A program made the position numbers and the translations under genes. From positions 1 through 15,796 of the forward strand of contig JAASSQ010000042.1 in assembly GCA_021767845.1 (NCBI GenBank): DNA of 15,796 bases, written 5' to 3'. Positions 12,851-15,796 of this stretch are shown one piece after another (the stretch's first letter is position 1; each line of letters begins with the position of its first letter). The stretch comes from Roseovarius sp. GTDB taxonomy: Bacteria; Pseudomonadota; Alphaproteobacteria; Rhodobacterales; Rhodobacteraceae. A model generated the notes under the pieces. It ran no database searches, had not been told where the DNA came from, and worked only from the letters and a program-made list of their open reading frames with translations.

Positions 12851-13237
12851 GAATTTCCGCGAAACCGGTCCTTTTCGCGCAAGAACAGGGCACATCGGCC
12901 CTTCTTGCGGCAGTTTCCCGGCTCTATCCAAGGGTTTTATCCATCGTGGACCCCGCTGTTGGTCTCAGCCATTCGGCGTGCCATAGTCGCCGGGTATGGC
13001 CTTTGGAAACCCGGTGCGGGGCGCATATGGCGAGCAAGCCACCCATGATACGCCAGACAGTGCAGGGCGCATGACAACGCGTGCGCAGCCCTCCCAAAGA
13101 TCGAGCCATCGCCACGAACGGACCGCCGAACCGCTGGACCGGTCATGCCGCACGGTCTCCGGGCGCCCGGAGATAATCTGCGACACGCGCGCCACGCTCA
13201 CACCCTTCTGCCAGATCGACAAAGCACAGGGTCGCCC
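12851..13237. other. 387-bp gap between the tRNA and the P-type ATPase gene
   Basis: Next to the tRNA are two hairpins, CGCGAAA (12858-12864) / TTTCGCG (12873-12879) and CGCAAGA (12878-12884) / TCTTGCG (12903-12909); the second has an inner AGGGC/GCCCT stem and a short T3. Either could end the tRNA transcript. Further right is a perfect palindrome at 13156-13173. An 81-codon frame at 12996-13241 ends in an ATGA overlap with the ATPase start, but its third codon positions are not GC-biased and it looks unlike any protein, so it is not called. No attachment-site copy of the tRNA end is visible. Confidence 0.55.
13156..13173. promoter_or_regulatory. Perfect 18-bp palindrome upstream of the P-type ATPase
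   Basis: TCTCCGGGC-GCCCGGAGA is fully self-complementary, 64 bp before the ATPase ATG. It overlaps GATAAT (13172-13177), a good -10-like hexamer. No matching -35 is seen at 16-19 bp, so an activator or repressor site at this promoter is inferred rather than shown. Confidence 0.4.
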
Positions 13238-15796
13238 ATGAGCCAGCAATCGAACGCGCCGCAACAGGACGTCGAGGCGATGCCGCACCCCGCCCGGTCC
13301 TGCCCCAGACCCGAGGCCTGGCACGCCCTCACCGCCTCCGAGGTCATCGACGCGCTTGGCGGGGACGAGGACGGGCTGACCGCTCAACAGGCCCGCGAGC
13401 GCCAAGCATTGCACGGGCCAAACCGCCTGCCAACGCCGCCGCAACGCAGCCCGGTCCTCCGGTTCCTGTCGCATTTCAACAACGTGCTGATCTACGTGCT
13501 CATCGCGTCCGCCTGTGTGACCGCGATGTTGCAACACTGGGTCGATACCGGCGTGATCCTTGCCGTGGTGATCGTGAACGCGGTGATCGGTTACATGCAG
13601 GAGGGCCGCGCCGAACAGGCGATGCAGGCAATCCGGGGGATGCTCGCACCGCGCGCGGCGGTGCTGCGCGATGGCCGCAGGATCAGCGTCGATGCGGCCG
13701 ATCTGGTGCCGGGAGACATCGTGCTGGTCGAGGCGGGGGATCGCGTGCCCGCCGATCTGCGGCTGATCGCGGCGCGCGGCCTGAAGGCCGAGGAAGCGGT
13801 CCTGACCGGGGAATCAGTCCCGGTGGACAAGGCACCCGCCCCGGTGGCCGAGGAGGCCGCGTTGGGTGACCGGACGCCGATGCTGTTTTCCGGCACGATG
13901 GTGGCCAAGGGCACCGGGCGCGGCGTGGTCACCGCGACGGGCGCCGGCACGCAGATCGGCCGGATCAGCGGCATGATCGGCCGGGTGGCGGCGCTCACCA
14001 CCCCGCTGGTGACCCAGATGGACCGGTTCGCGCGCTGGCTGACCGTCTTCATCCTGATCGTCGCCGGCACGCTGCTGGCCTATGGCTACTTCGTCGGGCA
14101 GATGCCGTTTTCGGATCTTTTCATGGCCGTGGTCGGGCTGTCGGTCGCCGCGATCCCCGAGGGCTTGCCCGCGGTGCTGACGATCACGCTGGCCGTGGGC
14201 GTGCAGGCCATGGCACGGCGCAACGCCATCGTGCGCCGCCTGCCGGCGATCGAGACGCTGGGCTCGGTCTCGGTGATCTGCTCCGACAAGACCGGCACCC
14301 TGACCCGGAACGAGATGATGGCCGCCGCACTGGCCACGGCCGGCCGGGTGTATTCCGTCGAAGGTGACGGCTATGCCCCCGAAGGCGCGGTCTCCCGGCG
14401 CGATGCGGACAGTGATTCAGCCGATCAGGCGCTTCTGCTGGATGTTGCGCGGGCGGCCGGGCTGTGCAACGATGCGGTGCTGCGCGCGCAAGAGGCCGGC
14501 TGGCGGGCCGAAGGCGATCCGATGGAGGGCGCGTTGATGGCGCTTGCGGGCAAGATCACGGGCGAGGGCGCCACGCCCTTTGGCCAGTGGGCCCGGCGTG
14601 ATGCGATCCCCTTCGACGCGGCCCATCGTTACATGGCCACCTTGCACCACGACCCCGAGGGGCAGGCCCGCATCCACGTGAAGGGGGCCCCGGAAACCGT
14701 GCTGGCCCTTTGCGCCGACCAGAGGGGCGCACAGGGTCGAACAGATCCGCTCGATGCGGAGTATTGGGGCCAAATGGTCGAAGAGCTTGCCTCCGAGGGC
14801 CAACGGGTGATCGCCGTTGCCTCCCGGCCCGTGGCACAGGGCCAGAACACATTGGAGACAGCGGACATCGACGGGCGGTTGACGCTGATCGGCCTGATCG
14901 GCCTGATCGACCCGCCGCGCCCCGAGGCGATCGACGCGGTGGCCGAGTGTCGCAACGCGGGGATCCGGGTGAAGATGATCACCGGCGACCACGCCGCCAC
15001 TGCCCGCGCGATCGCCGCCCGGATCGGGCTGAGGAACCACGAGCAGGTCATCACCGGCGCCGATCTCGACGTCATGGACGACGCCGCGCTGGCCGAGGCG
15101 GCGGCGAGGACGGACATCTTCGCGCGCACATCGCCCGAACACAAGCTGCGCCTCGTCACCGCGTTGCAAGCGCGCGGCTGGACCGTGGCCATGACCGGCG
15201 ACGGCGTGAACGACGCGCCCGCGCTCAAGCGCGCCGATGCCGGAATCGCGATGGGGCAGAAGGGCAGCGAAGCCGCCAAGGAAGCCGCCGATTTCGTTCT
15301 GGCCGACGACAATTTCGCCTCCATCGCCGCCGCCGTGCGCGAGGGGCGCAGGGTGTACGATAACATCACCAAGGTCATCAGCTGGACGCTGCCCACCAAT
15401 GCCGGCGAGGCGTTGATCATCGTCGCGGCGCTTTTCGGGGGGATGGCGTTGCCGATCACCCCGGTTCAGATCCTCTGGATCAACCTCGTCACCGCGATCA
15501 CGCTGGGGCTGGCCTTCGCCTTCGAGCCGGCCGAGAGCGGGACGATGCGCCGCCCGCCGCGCCCGCGTGACGCGCCGCTGCTGACCGGGGCCCTTGTCTG
15601 GCATATCGTTCTGGTCTCCACCCTGTTCATGACGGCGGTTTTCGGGATGTATTTCTACGCGGTCGAGCGCGGCTATCCCCTGCCGCTGGCGCAGACCATC
15701 GCGATGAACACGCTGGTGGTGCTCGAGATCTTCCACCTGTTTTTCATCCGAAACATTCACGGCACGTCGCTCACCTGGGCCGCGGCAAAGGGCACG
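13238..15796 (+). CDS. P-type II cation-transporting ATPase, truncated by the window edge
   Basis: The frame is open from ATG 13238 (AGGG six bases upstream) to the last base: 853 residues, lacking only the last membrane helices and stop. It is an inner-membrane pump driven by ATP through an aspartyl-phosphate. Domains: cation_ATPase_N (about 25-75), TM1-2 (about 73-120), actuator domain with TGES (190-193), TM3, TM4 with IPEGLP (Pro307, Glu308), phosphorylation site CSDKTGTLT (Asp350), nucleotide-binding KGAPE (482-486), MITGDH (Asp584), MTGDGVNDAP (652-661), TM5 with NAGE (Asn721, Glu724), TM6 with NLVTA (749-753) and TM7-8. PEGLP plus NAGE plus NLVT place it with SERCA/PMR1-like pumps, but the TM6 Asp that follows NLVT in calcium pumps is Ala753. 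The ion is therefore uncertain. Confidence 0.93.
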   Translation, partial: MSQQSNAPQQDVEAMPHPARSCPRPEAWHALTASEVIDALGGDEDGLTAQQARERQALHGPNRLPTPPQRSPVLRFLSHFNNVLIYVLIASACVTAMLQHWVDTGVILAVVIVNAVIGYMQEGRAEQAMQAIRGMLAPRAAVLRDGRRISVDAADLVPGDIVLVEAGDRVPADLRLIAARGLKAEEAVLTGESVPVDKAPAPVAEEAALGDRTPMLFSGTMVAKGTGRGVVTATGAGTQIGRISGMIGRVAALTTPLVTQMDRFARWLTVFILIVAGTLLAYGYFVGQMPFSDLFMAVVGLSVAAIPEGLPAVLTITLAVGVQAMARRNAIVRRLPAIETLGSVSVICSDKTGTLTRNEMMAAALATAGRVYSVEGDGYAPEGAVSRRDADSDSADQALLLDVARAAGLCNDAVLRAQEAGWRAEGDPMEGALMALAGKITGEGATPFGQWARRDAIPFDAAHRYMATLHHDPEGQARIHVKGAPETVLALCADQRGAQGRTDPLDAEYWGQMVEELASEGQRVIAVASRPVAQGQNTLETADIDGRLTLIGLIGLIDPPRPEAIDAVAECRNAGIRVKMITGDHAATARAIAARIGLRNHEQVITGADLDVMDDAALAEAAARTDIFARTSPEHKLRLVTALQARGWTVAMTGDGVNDAPALKRADAGIAMGQKGSEAAKEAADFVLADDNFASIAAAVREGRRVYDNITKVISWTLPTNAGEALIIVAALFGGMALPITPVQILWINLVTAITLGLAFAFEPAESGTMRRPPRPRDAPLLTGALVWHIVLVSTLFMTAVFGMYFYAVERGYPLPLAQTIAMNTLVVLEIFHLFFIRNIHGTSLTWAAAKGT

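Noticed and set aside
12996..13241. 81-codon plus-strand frame ending in an ATGA overlap with the ATPase start
   Set aside because: Third codon positions are not GC-rich as in the real genes here, no Shine-Dalgarno precedes it and the product looks random. The ATGA overlap alone is weak evidence.
14417..15760. 447-codon minus-strand frame opposite the P-type ATPase
   Set aside because: The ATPase frame has every catalytic motif; the antisense product shows only His/Gly/Asp-rich shadow composition.

Overview
The window looks like chromosomal DNA of a high-GC alphaproteobacterium, most likely Rhodobacterales (Roseobacter group). The evidence is the strong G/C preference at third codon positions, the divergent hemE/hemC pair, a cobC-cobD cluster with a DUF1636 gene, and a GC-rich intergenic repeat of a type I associate with roseobacters. 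The species cannot be named from the sequence alone. No phage, IS, CRISPR or rRNA is present.

Layout. 1-527 is the 3' end of smc (chromosome condensation ATPase). 528-971 is a relatively AT-rich gap with a hairpin, a consensus Shine-Dalgarno leading into a candidate 28-31 aa membrane microprotein, a very strong intrinsic terminator, and a direct repeat flanking that unit. 972-1556 encodes a lipoprotein with a Cys/His/Asp pattern like a transglutaminase-type fold. Converging on it is a minus-strand run reading DUF1636 protein, cobC, cobD and an MltB-type lytic transglycosylase (5032 down to 1563): aminopropanol-phosphate supply and attachment for cobalamin, then cell-wall turnover. 5167-6381 (minus) is an alpha/beta hydrolase fused to an OsmC domain. 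6595-7812 (plus) is a secreted glycerophosphodiester phosphodiesterase with CTGTCAC elements upstream that suggest phosphate control.

7813-8529 holds stacked hairpins, two facing copies of the 3'-end repeat, a solitary Phd/YefM-like antitoxin gene, and three TTTCGTACGAAA-like palindromes spaced about three helical turns apart. hemE (minus) and hemC (plus) are divergent from a 96-bp gap. An FAD-linked 2-hydroxyacid dehydrogenase (minus) ends one base from hemC and is divergent from an exported glutathione peroxidase (plus). A tRNA with anticodon CAT follows. A 387-bp gap then leads to a P-type II cation ATPase that runs off the right edge.

As a system this is mostly housekeeping: tetrapyrrole (heme, B12), envelope and oxidative-stress functions. 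The best candidates for something undescribed are the microprotein/terminator unit with its flanking direct repeat (612-791), the three-palindrome array beside the orphan antitoxin (8455-8529), and the gene-3'-end repeat with a fixed 14+3+11 pattern (three copies).
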